Part shown: positions 1-11,153 of the stretch, piece after piece
How positions within the stretch are numbered: the first letter of the stretch is position 1
Layout: each line of letters opens with the position of its first letter
Assembly: GCA_036768485.1 (NCBI GenBank)
Contig: JAVLUZ010000223.1
Coordinates: forward strand, 4,977,893-5,041,892
From: Mermis nigrescens
Lineage: Eukaryota > Nematoda > Enoplea > Mermithida > Mermithidae
Length of the DNA: 64,000 bases
Reading direction: 5' to 3'
Notes under the pieces: model-generated
The model's database searches: none
The model's input: the letters and a program-made list of their open reading frames with translations, nothing else
Told to the model about the DNA's origin: nothing
Made by a program: the position numbers and the translations under genes

Positions 1-367
1 TTGTATTGGTAGGATTGATTTGCGCAATAGGATTATTATTTTGCGCATTTGGATGATTAATTGGTGCAGTAGGCGCATTATCGCGCAATCGGTCAGGTGG
101 AAACGATTCATCATCTGACTCAGAGTCTTCAGATTCTAAATTTGCGATGTTAACAACATTTTTGCGCTCGAGTTTATATTTTCGTTCTGCATGATCATAT
201 TTAGGGTGTCGTGAAAGAAGATCAGCTGCGCAGTTATATGCACCAGGAACATAAACGATGTCATATTCATATTCTTGTAATTTGAGACTCCAACGACGTA
301 AATGACTCAATGGGTCTCTAACGTTTACTAGCCAAGTTAATGCTTGATGATCAGTTTGACAATGAAT
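1..367 (-). pseudogene. Gypsy pol remnant, end of RNase H and downstream linker
   Basis: On the minus strand this continues the RNase H reading of the neighbouring pol fragment after a one-base shift near 365, beside a run of T. In the shifted frame I read TDHQAL followed by WL and a segment with DLLSRHP, which is the usual end of the Ty3/Gypsy RNase H domain and the entry to the linker before integrase. The part near the window edge is rich in Asn, Pro and acidic residues. Integrase and the second LTR would lie beyond position 1. The frame break marks this as a dead copy. Seen: motif order and the shift. Known: RNase H precedes integrase in this superfamily. Confidence 0.75.
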
Positions 368-1356
368 TTTTTACCGTAAAGATAATGTCGATAATGCTTT
401 ATGGCCCACACTACCGCTAATGCTTCTTTTTCCGAAGTAGCATAGTTACATTTGGCAGAATTTAGCACGCGACTAGCGTAGCTAAGAATAAAACGATTTT
501 TGGATGGTAAATGTTTTTGTGTCAAAATAGCACCTAACGCATAATTACTTGCGTCAGTTGTTAAAATAAATTGGTGCTCATCATCGAATTTTGGTAGTTG
601 CAAAATAGGTGGGGACATAAATGCTCTCTTCAGAAGCTCAAAGGCGGTTTGGTGTTCGGCCTTCCAGCAAAATTCGACATCTTTACGAAGAAGATGGAAT
701 AACGGTTTAGCGATTTTAGCAAGATCTTTAACGAATTTCTTAAACCATTGGACTAAGCCAAGGAATTTCTGCAAGGATTTCACGGTTTTTGGTACAGGAA
801 ACGACAATAAATCTGCAACTTTGGACATGTCAGGAGCAATGCCCATTGCACTTATGCTGTGGCCAAGAAATTTTACCTCTTCATGCGCAAGATGGCATTT
901 ATCCGGCTTTACACGTAAGTTTGCTTTTTTAAGAGCAATAAAGACATTTTCAAGATCTTTTAAATGTTCTTTAAAAGTGCGTGAAAAAATAATTATGTCA
1001 TTGATGTAAACGAGACTAGATTTCCAATTTAGACCTGCGAGCACAAGCTCCATTAGCCTTTGGAAATCTGCGAGCGCATTTTTTAAACCAAAAGGTAAAA
1101 CTTCAAATTCGTAATGACCAACAGGACATATGAATGCCGTTTTTTCATGAGATTTATTATTGAGTGGGATTTGCCAGAATCCAGATTTTAAATCTAGTGT
1201 GCTGAAATATGCAGCATTGCCTAAAGTATCAAAATAATTGTCTAATTGTGGAAGAGGATAAACTTGCGTTTTAGTAACATCATTTAACCGTCGATAATCA
1301 ACGACCGGCCTAAGGGAACCGTCCTTTTTCCTATGAGAAATAATGGACTTGCCCAT
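337..1356 (-). pseudogene. Gypsy pol: reverse transcriptase and RNase H
   Basis: A 339-codon open stretch carries the RT core in the expected order: KKDGSLRPVVDYRRLN, VYPLPQ, FSTLDLKSGFWQIP, TAFICPVGHYEFEVLPFGLKNA and a YxDD-box region, then the RNase H start (TTDASNYALGAIL, YATSEKEALAVVWA). The catalytic YxDD box reads YIND at about residue 117, so the first of the paired aspartates is Asn, which should abolish polymerase activity. The PAxFQ motif also reads LADFQ. The start Met is only the first one in the open stretch; the real polyprotein enters from 1284-1709 through a frame change near 1350. The next frame break is near 365. Superfamily Ty3/Gypsy is clear; the clade is not assigned. Confidence 0.9.
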
Positions 1357-1673
1357 TGGCTGGTTGTAGGTCGAATAATTTTATCCGCAAGCATTTCATT
1401 TATAATTTTCTGCATAGATTCTCTTCTAGAATGTTCAACACAATAGGTTTTTCCAACAACGGGCGGATTATCCCCTGTATCAATATGATGTTTCATCAAG
1501 GGGGTACGTCCGAGAGGTTCGTTTTTTAATGCAAAAATTGAGTCGTATTTTAAACAAAGTTCACAAATTTGTTGCTGTTGTCGAGAATCAACAGCGGAGC
1601 CAATTAAAGCTTTATTTATTGATGCAAAAAGTTCTGGTGTCCTATCATCAAAAGATGAAACATGCGACACAAC
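1284..1673 (-). pseudogene. Gypsy pol, N-terminal part before RT
   Basis: This minus-strand segment reads HHIDTGDNPPV, then a block ending in MLADKIIRPTTSQWASP, which is the conserved lead-in to the Ty3/Gypsy reverse transcriptase. The frame then shifts near 1350 into the RT segment. Upstream it is interrupted at 1674 by a 248-bp MITE. The first residues of the open stretch, reading towards lower coordinates (MDPPEF...), therefore come from the MITE and not from pol. Pol resumes beyond the MITE at about 1930. Confidence 0.85.
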
Positions 1674-1921
1674 CATACGTGGGCAGCAAGAAAATTCTGG
1701 GGGGTCCAAGATTTTTTGAAGGTCAAAAAATGGCCTTAAAAATGGTGATATGGCGATAAAAACACCATTTTTCGACGTTTCTCATCAAGCACTATCCATT
1801 GGCATCAAAAAATTGTGAAAAAAACGAAAAAATTTTCAAAAATTGATTTCTGGGGGGTCGTTTGATTTCTGGGGGGGTCTTTTGGTTTCTGGGGGGTCCA
1901 GACCCCCCACGCCCATGTGTG
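1674..1921. mobile_element. hAT-like MITE (CATACGTGGGC family) inserted in Gypsy pol
   Basis: The 248-bp element is flanked by the exact 8-bp duplication GACACAAC (1666-1673 and 1922-1929). Its ends are CATACGTGGGC and GCCCATGTGTG, imperfect inverted repeats of 11 bp. The interior has the family's hallmarks: G-rich ctgggggg blocks and a stretch about fast-food-like runs of AAAA with the word CACTATCCATTGGCATC. Related copies lie at 10612, 37415, 55732, 59497, 59750 and (reversed) 62117. It encodes nothing recognisable. An 8-bp duplication is typical of hAT elements. Confidence 0.9.
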
Positions 1922-1929
1922 GACACAAC

Positions 1930-2203
1930 TTTGGCATCAGAGGTTAAAGAACCTATTATTTCACCAGAGTCAATGCGAATTGGCGCTTTGGAGATATTAC
2001 AAACGCTGAACAGCTATTAAAGGTTGTGAAGCATCGACTATAGACGGAGCAACAAAAAGTGAGGTTTTTTCCATAAAATCGGGATTTGGTTCGAATAATG
2101 CGAAATCAAAATTGCAAGAACCATGACTTATATAACCTGGTGTGATTACTTCGTGTCTAGGTTGTAATATAACAGGCTCAGGTAACGAAACATGCACACA
2201 CAC
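1930..2203 (-). pseudogene. Gypsy pol linker between protease and RT
   Basis: A 68-codon minus-strand open stretch reads VSLPEPVILQPRHEVITPGY and then a segment containing FALFEPNPDFMEKTSLFVAPSIV. The position, between the gag-protease ORF and the RT lead-in, fits the variable region that joins them in Gypsy polyproteins. It overlaps the end of the gag-protease ORF by a few codons in another frame, as expected for a frameshift junction, and it is cut from the rest of pol by the MITE at 1674-1921. Confidence 0.7.
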
Positions 2204-5200
2204 AACACCAGAGGTAGTTGTGTTGGGTTTCTGCGCGAAATTGCAATTTTTCGTGAGATGAGAGTAAATTAATCTTTATGCCGTTTATAAAAGCACAGCG
2301 CTCAATAGGATTAACCCACATGAGTGCGGATTCGCAAAAATCATATCCTAAGAGCATGTCTTCCGGCAAGTGATCAATTATAGATACTGAGGTAGAAATA
2401 GATTGTTCCGCGATAGCTAAAGTCATGTTTACTTTATACCAAACTACTGCGGTGATTTCGCCTACACCATGTACGACTTGTGAGACTTGTTTAGGTGGTA
2501 AATTAAAACCAAGACGTAAGAATGCTGACGTGGTCATCATGGTGACCTGTGAACCCGTATCTATAAGAGCAGGTACGTCAACGCCATGAACTTTAACGAG
2601 AATGGTGGGTAAATTTGTCCCAGCATGGCTTACAATAGGGATATTAGGATCTAAAGTCTTAGACGCAGGTAGATTGATTTTTTCATAAGTTGCGAGACGA
2701 CGTTGTAAACGTTCGTACTCTTTGAGAAATTCTTGCGACGCGAATAAGTTAGGACGCGCGCTAGATTCTGGCCCTTTCGCAGTAACCGTGTTTACATCAT
2801 GAGGAGATGTAAGGGTTGGCTGCGGTGGGGGCACATTCATGGTGGGTTGGTTATCCGCAGTGTATGTGACATAAGGGCGATTAAAATTGTTGTCGTTGTG
2901 GTAGTTTGAGTTATAGTATATACCACGCTGTTCATTTGGGAATTGCACAAAAGGTGTATTTTGTCGCGGTTGATTATTATAACGATTATCGTAACGCGAA
3001 TTTTGATAATTAGCACGCGAATTTTGGTAATAATCATTACGATTTTGCCTAAAATTCGATCGTGTTTGCTTAGATTCCAAGCGATTATCATTATTCGCAT
3101 AGCTAGATGAACGATGTTGACTAGAGTTACGATATCGTGATTGAGATCGATGTCTATTTTGCGAATTCGAACGCGATGGCGAACGATTTCGGCGCGAAAA
3201 AGAACGCGACTGGCTGCGATTGCGAGCCATAGAATTATTATTTCGATCAGATTGGGTATTATGATTAGCATTATTAGACGCTTCTTGCCTCTGACGCGTG
3301 AAACATTCCTCATAAATGTGACCTATGCGTTTGCAAAAGGTGCAATATTTACGAGAGGAACTTTCTGGCTTTTCAGCACGCGACGAGCGATGAAACGTTC
3401 TATGACGCGAACGATTTGAATCATTTTGGTTAGATGCGCGAGGAGTATCTTTAGGTACTGCGCTGCCTACGGGAGCAGCTGTTACCAATACATAAGGTGT
3501 TACTGCCTTTTTATCCTCAAATTCTTTATTAGCAAATTCAGCGCTTAGCGCATTGTCCAAAAATTCAGCTAACGATGCTCTAGGCTTTTTATGATATGCC
3601 TCTTTCGAAATGTGTGGTAATAAACCTTCCTTTAATTGATGTCGCATTAAATTATTGAAATGATGCGAATCAACTTCAAGATAAGGATCAGATTTAATTA
3701 ACTCTTTGCGAAGCGAGAGATAATAAGCTTTAACCGATTCGTTAGGCTGCTGTTTATGATTCAAAAAACGATTAAAGAGCGCACCGGTGTCCATTGGACA
3801 AAATTCGGTTATTAGCGCTTGTTTCATTTTCGAATAAGATTGTTGTATATCAGCAGGTAACAAACGGTATAAACGCATAGCATAGGGATCAAGAAATCCA
3901 GTTGCGAATTTTAAACGATCAGCTTTGTCGATATCATAGGTATCGGCAAGCGATTCAAATTCTGCAAAATATGCTTTTATATCCGTTTTATCTCCATCAA
4001 AAAATTTTTTGTTAGCAATTGCAATTTGCATTTGTGTCAAAAATGGTCCGCGATTCAAGGAATCAGCGAGACGCGATCCACCACGCGAGCCTTCAGATGA
4101 AGAATCTGAACTATAGCGATGACGACGTCTGCGCGATCTACTTTTGCGACGCGAGCGACGGCTGCGCGGGCGATCATAACTATTAGATGAACTTTCATCA
4201 GAAAATTTGACATGTCTTCTCCTACTAGATGATTCAGGTAGAGGCGCAGATTCATTTTGTAAATTTGCAGGTTCGTTGTTAATGCCAGATAAATTTATCT
4301 CAACAGGTTGCATTTCGATATTAGAAGAATGCAAAATAGGATTATTAGGTGGTATTTCCACATTTATGGGATTAGGTACGTAATTATTTGGAAGAATTTC
4401 TCCTTGTGGTGGAAAGTATTGCAGCGGTGGTGGATTTAATTGCTGCTGCGAGTTCACATTCAAAGAATTAGGTACAAAGGAAGGCGCATTACGATTTAAG
4501 GACAGCGAAGGCCGAGATCGCGACGTCTGCGAAATCGGTACCGACGGCTGCGAAATCGTAGGTATGTTATCCGAAAAACCCGAGTTTTGCACTGGTTGCA
4601 AACCCGTGTTTAAAGGATTCTGTGACAAATTAGATATCTCAGGCGCGCGATTCGTACAATTTTGAGCGATATTTTCAGGAACAGTTTCCGAAGGTGAGCG
4701 TGAATTTGACGCGCTGTTGCCAGTGGACAACAGTGAAGATGCACGATGCGTACTTTGCGCACGATTCGCACTTTGCGCATTAAATTCAGAAAAATTTGCG
4801 CTGTCAATTGAGTGGTTAACGCGCTCAGATGAATTATTCTCTATGCGATTCAAAACTGGTTGGGGTTTAAGCATAGTGCTTAGCTCCAGACGCAGTTTAC
4901 GCATTTCATCCGCATTTTCCTTTTTATCTTGATCAACGCGCGTAGAAAGGTCCGAAAATTGCAAATGAATAGCTTGTAGCGCTTTTAAAATAAGATCATT
5001 AGTCACATTAGCATTAGCACGCTCTTTGTCGGCATTTATGCTATGACTATGATTACTTTCTACGTCAGAATCGGGATTTTTGCGCTCCGAACTGGTTTCA
5101 GGATTATTTGCCGTATTAAGAGTAGTCGTATTATCAATCATTGTATGACTTGATGAATTATCGATATTAGGGTCCGATCTAGTTATCGAAGTTTGATTAA

Positions 5201-5450
5201 TGCGTGATCGCACGGTAGTCAATAACAGTTCATCTTCAGACTGTGTATTGCTCGCGGCATTTAGTGACGCGGGTAATTTATCATTATTCACCTTACTAGT
5301 TACGTCTTTCGTATTTGTGTCATTACTCGCAGAATTACTCGCGCTATTAGAGTCAACAGGCGCGGTGGGTAATTGGCGAGATGACGTAGGTGGCGTAGAA
5401 GGTTTTTTCAATTTAGCGGGCGGTGTCCGCAAAACCTTTTTTCCTGCCAT
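2178..5450 (-). CDS. Gypsy gag-protease polyprotein
   Basis: This is an uninterrupted 1090-codon ORF of the LTR element. The first 420 residues are Asn/Ser-rich and of low complexity. An Arg/Ser-rich basic block lies at about 428-455, followed by a more ordered capsid-like region (about 470-660, with FFDGDKTDIKAYFAEFE). A CX2CX4HX4C zinc knuckle (CTFCKRIGHIYEEC) sits at about 700-713, then a second Arg/Ser/Asn-rich block to about 850. A retropepsin motif ALIDTGSQVTMM is at about 961-972 with a distal LLGYDF-type segment. The catalytic Asp and Thr-Gly are intact. The start is the ATG at 5448-5450, conserved in the second copy at 8049-8051. Pol downstream is broken, so this copy is unlikely to move by itself. 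Confidence 0.9.
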   Translation of the reverse strand: MAGKKVLRTPPAKLKKPSTPPTSSRQLPTAPVDSNSASNSASNDTNTKDVTSKVNNDKLPASLNAASNTQSEDELLLTTVRSRINQTSITRSDPNIDNSSSHTMIDNTTTLNTANNPETSSERKNPDSDVESNHSHSINADKERANANVTNDLILKALQAIHLQFSDLSTRVDQDKKENADEMRKLRLELSTMLKPQPVLNRIENNSSERVNHSIDSANFSEFNAQSANRAQSTHRASSLLSTGNSASNSRSPSETVPENIAQNCTNRAPEISNLSQNPLNTGLQPVQNSGFSDNIPTISQPSVPISQTSRSRPSLSLNRNAPSFVPNSLNVNSQQQLNPPPLQYFPPQGEILPNNYVPNPINVEIPPNNPILHSSNIEMQPVEINLSGINNEPANLQNESAPLPESSSRRRHVKFSDESSSNSYDRPRSRRSRRKSRSRRRRHRYSSDSSSEGSRGGSRLADSLNRGPFLTQMQIAIANKKFFDGDKTDIKAYFAEFESLADTYDIDKADRLKFATGFLDPYAMRLYRLLPADIQQSYSKMKQALITEFCPMDTGALFNRFLNHKQQPNESVKAYYLSLRKELIKSDPYLEVDSHHFNNLMRHQLKEGLLPHISKEAYHKKPRASLAEFLDNALSAEFANKEFEDKKAVTPYVLVTAAPVGSAVPKDTPRASNQNDSNRSRHRTFHRSSRAEKPESSSRKYCTFCKRIGHIYEECFTRQRQEASNNANHNTQSDRNNNSMARNRSQSRSFSRRNRSPSRSNSQNRHRSQSRYRNSSQHRSSSYANNDNRLESKQTRSNFRQNRNDYYQNSRANYQNSRYDNRYNNQPRQNTPFVQFPNEQRGIYYNSNYHNDNNFNRPYVTYTADNQPTMNVPPPQPTLTSPHDVNTVTAKGPESSARPNLFASQEFLKEYERLQRRLATYEKINLPASKTLDPNIPIVSHAGTNLPTILVKVHGVDVPALIDTGSQVTMMTTSAFLRLGFNLPPKQVSQVVHGVGEITAVVWYKVNMTLAIAEQSISTSVSIIDHLPEDMLLGYDFCESALMWVNPIERCAFINGIKINLLSSHEKLQFRAETQHNYLWCCVCACFVT

Positions 5451-7100
5451 TTTTAGGTATCAAAAATGTCGAAAAATATGACCTTGGGTAAAATAAATTT
5501 CAGTACGTCGAAATTTTGCCCAAAATAAATGTTTCGAATTTGGCCTTTGTCGATCCGAAAAACAGGTTTTTTCACGTGAATAGTATTTGCTTACGTGAAG
5601 TAAGATATACGTGACGTGAAATGATCGAAAACAGGTAGGACTAAGCCTAAAGCGCAAGAAAGTGTACGTGGTTAGAAAAACAGGTAGGTAAAGACTTTAT
5701 GTCACCTAGAATCTTTACCGAGAGAGAGAAAAATGATGAATCGTCGCCTGAGGGTCGACGTTTATAGAAAAATGCAAGCGTGAGAGCTGCCTTCGTCGAT
5801 AGAGATCCGACGGAAATAGAAAAATAACAATGACTTTACCACAATACACAAAATCTTTACCACGGACGCTTACTTAAATTGCGCACTGCCACGATTGCGG
5901 TCGATACAACAACAAAGGTGAACGAAATGTTACACATTTTTAGATGGCCAAAATAATGATTTTTGGATCGAAAAATAATTTTACGATGATTGATCAGTTC
6001 GGCTGTAGCTAGCAGCCTAAAAGAGGGAACTATCCAGTGTAAATACAGTGGTGCCCTATGTGTACAAAGATCGACATAGAACGGCGTGTATTTGCCTTCG
6101 AGAGTTACTTAGGTACGTAGGTACTTAAGTCTACGCTTAGCGCTGGCCCCGATCGCGCAGCCCTGGGATAGCTTTCGATCTTTGGACCCTTACAGACCCT
6201 ACGGCTTCGATCCCCTCAGCCCTAATATTGCTGGCTGCTTCTGGTCGGGTGATCTCAGCAGCTACGCCCTAAGACCTAAGGCTACCTACCTAATCTCGGA
6301 ATTTGCCGCGGAGGTCAGTTGACCTATCTCAAAGCTCAAGTTGAATATTTAACTTCTTTTCCAATCAGTGCCTGATCCGAAATGTTTTTGGTTCCTAATA
6401 TGTGTAGCACAATAAACTTTGAAAACAACAACATTGAGCTCTACACTGATCAATCATCCCTAAAGATTAAATAATATTTTTGATTAATTTTTGGTTTAAG
6501 AAAAGATTTAAGACTTTCGAATAAAAGTAGCAATCATACGGAAATTACCTATCCTTCCACTCGGATGAGTTGAAATCCTCGACGTGGGCAATAACCGACC
6601 TAACCCTCGGTATAACCAAAAACCCCTGGGTAGGTTTTTCTCTATTTTATTTCGAACGAAGAATCCACGGCCTGTAGCCGGACAACCAAATAAAGCAAAA
6701 AGAAAAACGAAAACGTACGGACTATACACACGTACGGTGGCCAACAAGACTGCCAACAACACTACTCACAAGAACTCTAAGTACACTGGCCTCAAGGACC
6801 ATTACAGTAAAATAAACAAAGATCAAATCAACGTAATACTGATACACTTTTATCTCAGATCGAATGTTATCGATTACACAAGCGGTATGCATGAAACAAT
6901 TACTATTATCATACACTTAACTCTATGTTACCGGACAAGTATCTTAATGTTTTTTATTATTGAAAATTGGGGAAAAAGTGGGAAGACCGAAGGCATAGCC
7001 CACAGTACACTATCGTAGATAGCTACTAGTATTGGCTATGTGATGGCTATCGCGAACTGCTAAGGCAAGTTCGCCTATACGTGTAACTCTCGTAGTTACA
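5451..7100 (-). repeat. Leader and LTR of Gypsy copy 1
   Basis: This non-coding stretch lies upstream of gag and is repeated, at high similarity, at 8052-9330 and 11520-11758. On the minus strand the outer edge begins TGTAACTACGAG (7100), a TG start proper to an LTR, and the second copy ends in the same bases at 11758. The inner LTR edge and primer-binding site are uncertain. A TGGCAGTGCGC word on the minus strand near 5890 is a candidate for the latter. The short ORFs here are not conserved as proteins between the copies. Confidence 0.75.
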
Positions 7101-8051
7101 ACAGCAACGGCCGAGATCACGACATCTGTGAAATCGGTAACGACGGCTGCAAAATCATAGGTATATTTTCCGAAAAACCCGAGTTTTGCACTGATTGCAA
7201 ACCCGTGTTTAAAGGATTTTGTGATAAATTAGATAACTCAGGCGCGTGGTTTGTACAACTTTGAGTGCTATTTTCTGGAATAGCTTCCGAAGGTGAGCGT
7301 GAATTAGATGCGCTGTTGCCAGTGGACAACAATGAAGATGCACGATGCGTACTTTGCACACGATTCGCACTTTGCGCATTAAATTCAGAAAAATTTGCGC
7401 TATTGATTGAGTGGTTAACGCGCTCAGATGGATTATTTTTGATGCGATTCGAAACTGGTTGGGGTTTAAGCATAGTGCTTAGCTCCAGAAGCAGTTTACG
7501 CATTTCATCCGCGTTTTCCTTTTTATCTTGATTTACGCAGCGTAGAAAGGTCTGAAAATTGCAAATGAATAGCTTGTAGCGCTTTTAAGATAAGATCATT
7601 AGTCACATTAGCACTAGCACAAACTTTGTCGGCATTTCTGCTATGACTATGATTACTTTCTATGTCAGAATCGGGATTTTCGTGCTCCGAACTGGTGTCG
7701 GGTTGATTTGCCGTGTTAAGGGTAGTTGTATTATCAATCATTGTATTATTTGATGAATTATCAATGTTAGGGTCCGATCTAGTTAGCAAAGTTTGATTAA
7801 CGCGTGATTGCACGGTAGTCAATAACAGTTCCTCATCCGAATGTGTATTGCTCGCGGCATTTAGTGATGCGGGTAATTGATCATTATTCGCCTTACTAGT
7901 TACGTCTTTCTTATTTGTGTCATTACTTGCATGAATTACTCGCGCTATTAGAGTCAACAAGCGTGGTGGGTAATTGGCGAGATGAAGTAGGTGGCGTAGG
8001 AGGTTTTTTCAATTTAGCGGGCGGTGTCCGCAAAACCTTTTTTCCTGTCAT
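7101..8051 (-). pseudogene. Gypsy gag, second copy, truncated and frameshifted
   Basis: This matches the N-terminal 316 or so codons of the gag at 2178-5450, with the same start codon context. It has frame breaks near 7510-7530 and 7930. At its truncated edge the sequence passes directly from the LTR end of copy 1 (7100) into gag (7101), with the same bases that follow in the intact gag at about 4501. The simplest reading is that copy 1 inserted into this older copy's gag, and that the rest of this gag lies beyond the left edge of the window. Confidence 0.85.
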
Positions 8052-9763
8052 TATTAGATATCAAAAACGTCGAAAAATATGACCTTGGGTAAGAAAAATT
8101 TCAGTACGTCAAAATTTTGCCCAAAATAAATGTTTCGAATTTGGCCTTTGTCGTTTCGAAAAACAGGTTTCTTCACCTGAATAGGAATTGCTTACGTGAA
8201 GTAAGATATACCTGACCTGAAATGATCGAAAACAGGTAGGACTAAGCCTAAGGCACAAGAAAATGTACGTGGTTAGAAAAAGAGGTAGGTAAATAATTTT
8301 TGTCACCTAGGTATTTCGCCAAAAGAGAGAAAAATGATGAAACATTGCCTGAGGGTCGACGTTTATAGAAAAATGCGAGCGTGATAGCTGCCTTCGTTGA
8401 TAAAGATCCGACGGAAATAGAAAAATAACGATGACTTTACCACGATACACAAAATCTTTACTACGAACGCTTACTTAAATTGCGCACTGCCACGATCGCG
8501 GTCGATACAACAACAAAGGTGAACAAAACGTTACACATATTTAGATGGCCAAAATAATGATTTTTGGATCGAAAAATAAATTTACGATGATTGATCAGTT
8601 TGGCTGTAGCTAGCAGCCTAAAAGAGGGACTATCCAGTGTAAATACAGGGCCGCCCTATGTCTACAAAGAATCAACATAGGACGGGTGTATTTGCCTTCG
8701 AGACTTACTTAGGTACGTAGGTACATAGATCTGCTCTTAGCGCTGGTCCCAATCGCTTAGCCTGGGATCGCTTTGGTCTTTGGACCCTTACAGACCTTAC
8801 GGCTTCAATCCCCTTGGTCCTAATAGTGCTGACCGCTTCTGGTCGGGTGATCTCAGCAGCTACGCCCTAAGACCTAAGGCTACCTACCTAATTCTCGGAA
8901 TTGCATGCGGAGGTCAGTTGACCTATCTCAAAGCTCAAGTTGATTGTTTAACTTATTTTCTAGGTTCGACTCGATTAGAAATGTTTTTGGTTCCTAGTGT
9001 ACGTAGCACAATGAAATTTGAAAACAACACCAACGAGCTCTATACTGATCAATCATCACTAAAGATTAAATAATATTTTTGATCAATTTTGGATTTGAGA
9101 AATAAATTAAGATTTTTGAACGAGATAAATAATCATAAGGAATTTACCTATTCTTCCACACAGAGTTCCGAAATCCTCGACGTTGGGAACTTCCGACCTT
9201 ACCCTCGGTATATCCGAAACCCCTGGGTAGGTTTTTTTCTAATTTATTTTGACGCTAAATACATGGCCTAGCTGCCGGACAACAAACAACGCAAAAAGAA
9301 GAAAACGTACTCCAGTGTACAAGCGTACGACTGCCAGCAAGACTAACTACGATGGCCTCATGGGACCATTACAGTAAAAGAAACAAACGTGAAAATAGCA
9401 TAAAGGCCCTGCTATACTTCGCCGCGCGGCGCATGCGGCGGGGCGCCACGTGGCGAAGTAGCTGCTATACTTCCAACGCGGCGCCACGCGGCGCCACGCT
9501 GGATGCCGCGTGGCGCCGCGTGGCGCCGTGTGACATGGGTTGTGCTGTCTATACTTCCACGCGGCGCCGCGTGGCAGAAAAAATTTTATTGATGTTGTAA
9601 CTGTAGTAAAACAGCAAAAAAGTAAAACGTGTGTAAACTGTATACTGTATTCTGTGTCAAGAAAACAAGTGAAAAGAGTATAGGTCAACGATTGTGCACA
9701 TTAAAAACTGAACTCATTTTTGGTTTCAGCATCATGAAAACAAGTTTTGAAAGGCATAGAGAC

Positions 9764-11153
9764 TAGTGATGTAAAAGATCATCTGGATCTGATCTTTTTA
9801 TCCAGATTCAGATCCAGATCCAGATAATCTGGATCTGGATCTGGTTATTTTCTGATCTGGTTATCTGATCTGGATCTGTATCTGTTTAGTCAAGATATAT
9901 CTGGTTAAACAGATCAGGAAGTTATTTTTCAGCGATGGTATCCTTTCTGTTTTACGATTTAATGTAGGTAGGTTAGCCTTACATGCACGTGGGGGAGGGG
10001 CGTCTGCTGGAGGTTTTGACCTTTGACCCCCAGTTCCGTGCTACCCTCCTCAGAATGGCCAAAAAGTGCCGCCGACCCTCCATAATTTTTTGGTTTTAGA
10101 AAAATTTTTAAAGCTCTGCAGAAAAGTAACTTGAGTGATAAAAATGTATTAAAGGTTGTTTTTTCACATAAATGATCATCAGAATTGACCTTTGAGAGAC
10201 TTTTTTGCCTAAAAATGGGAAAATTTTGAATTTTTTTTGTCATGTTTAGGACGTCGGAACAGATTGAAAGACACCAATTAAAAAAATATTACCTTGTTTA
10301 AAATTAACCAACATTTTATTTAAATTTGAATTATTTGTTGATTAAAATTGTTGTTGATGTCTGTGAGACAGAAAGGAACTTTCAAATAGTTCGATAAGTA
10401 TTCATGAGTGATTATAATTTTAGCAGCAATGTTTAAAAAAATTGCATTCGTAATTTGGATTAATGTCGTTTTTGTAAAAAGCAGACTACACTGTCTTTTG
10501 GTTGACTCAAGAGTCTAAACTTGTGAGCTTTTACTTTTTAGACAATTTTTACTGATATCATTTTTATGTAAAAGCTCTAAAATGCAAATTTTCCTCGGCT
10601 CTGCCCCAGACCATACGTGGGCAGCAAGAAAATTCTGGGGGGTTCAAGATTTTTTTGAAGGTCGAAAAATGGCCTTAAAAATGGTGGTATGGCGATAAAA
10701 ACACCATTTTTCGACGTTTCTCATCAAGCACTATCCATTGGCATCAAAAATTGCGAAAAAGACGAAAAAAATTTTCAAAAATTGAATTCTGGGGGGGGGG
10801 TATTTTTGATTTCTGGGGGGGGGGTATTTTGGTTTCTGGGGGTGCATACCCCCACAAACCCCACGCCCAGGTGTGCCCCAGACCCCTCTGGGGGCTGTTA
10901 TATTAGTCCCGCCACCCGGGACCCCCCAATCACATGGGTTTGGGCGTTTTACGCCTTCCTTTTTAGCAATACAAATTGCTGCACAAAAAATATTTTTATC
11001 TGGATCTGGATCTTTTTAAATTTTGATCTGGCAAAACGATCTGAATCTGGATCTGGTTATTTTCTGATCTGGATCTGGATCTGCCAGAAAATCTGAACCC
11101 GATCTTAATCTGGATCTGGATCTGGGTAAAAATCTGGATCTTTTACATCACTA
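9764..11153. mobile_element. hAT element, ATCTGG subterminal family
   Basis: The 1390-bp element has ends TAGTGATGTAAAAGATC and its inverse, and an exact 8-bp duplication ATAGAGAC at 9756-9763 and 11154-11161. The first 150 bases and last 160 bases are filled with ATCTGG repeats, mostly on the same strand in both arms, with one reversed block near 9805-9825. The interior has no convincing transposase frame, and a MITE sits at 10612-10875. It belongs to the TAGNGATG-ended group described under findings. Confidence 0.93.
10612..10875. mobile_element. hAT-like MITE, CATACGTGGGC family
   Basis: It starts CATACGTGGGC and ends GCCCAGGTGTG, with an exact 8-bp duplication CCCCAGAC (10604-10611, 10876-10883). 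It is the same family as 1674-1921 and is nested inside the ATCTGG hAT. Long G runs near 10790-10830 are part of the family consensus. Confidence 0.9.

Noticed and set aside
3141..5481. Opposite-strand ORFs over the Gypsy gag
   Set aside because: Shadow frames of the Arg/Ser- and Asn-rich gag; none has recognisable motifs.
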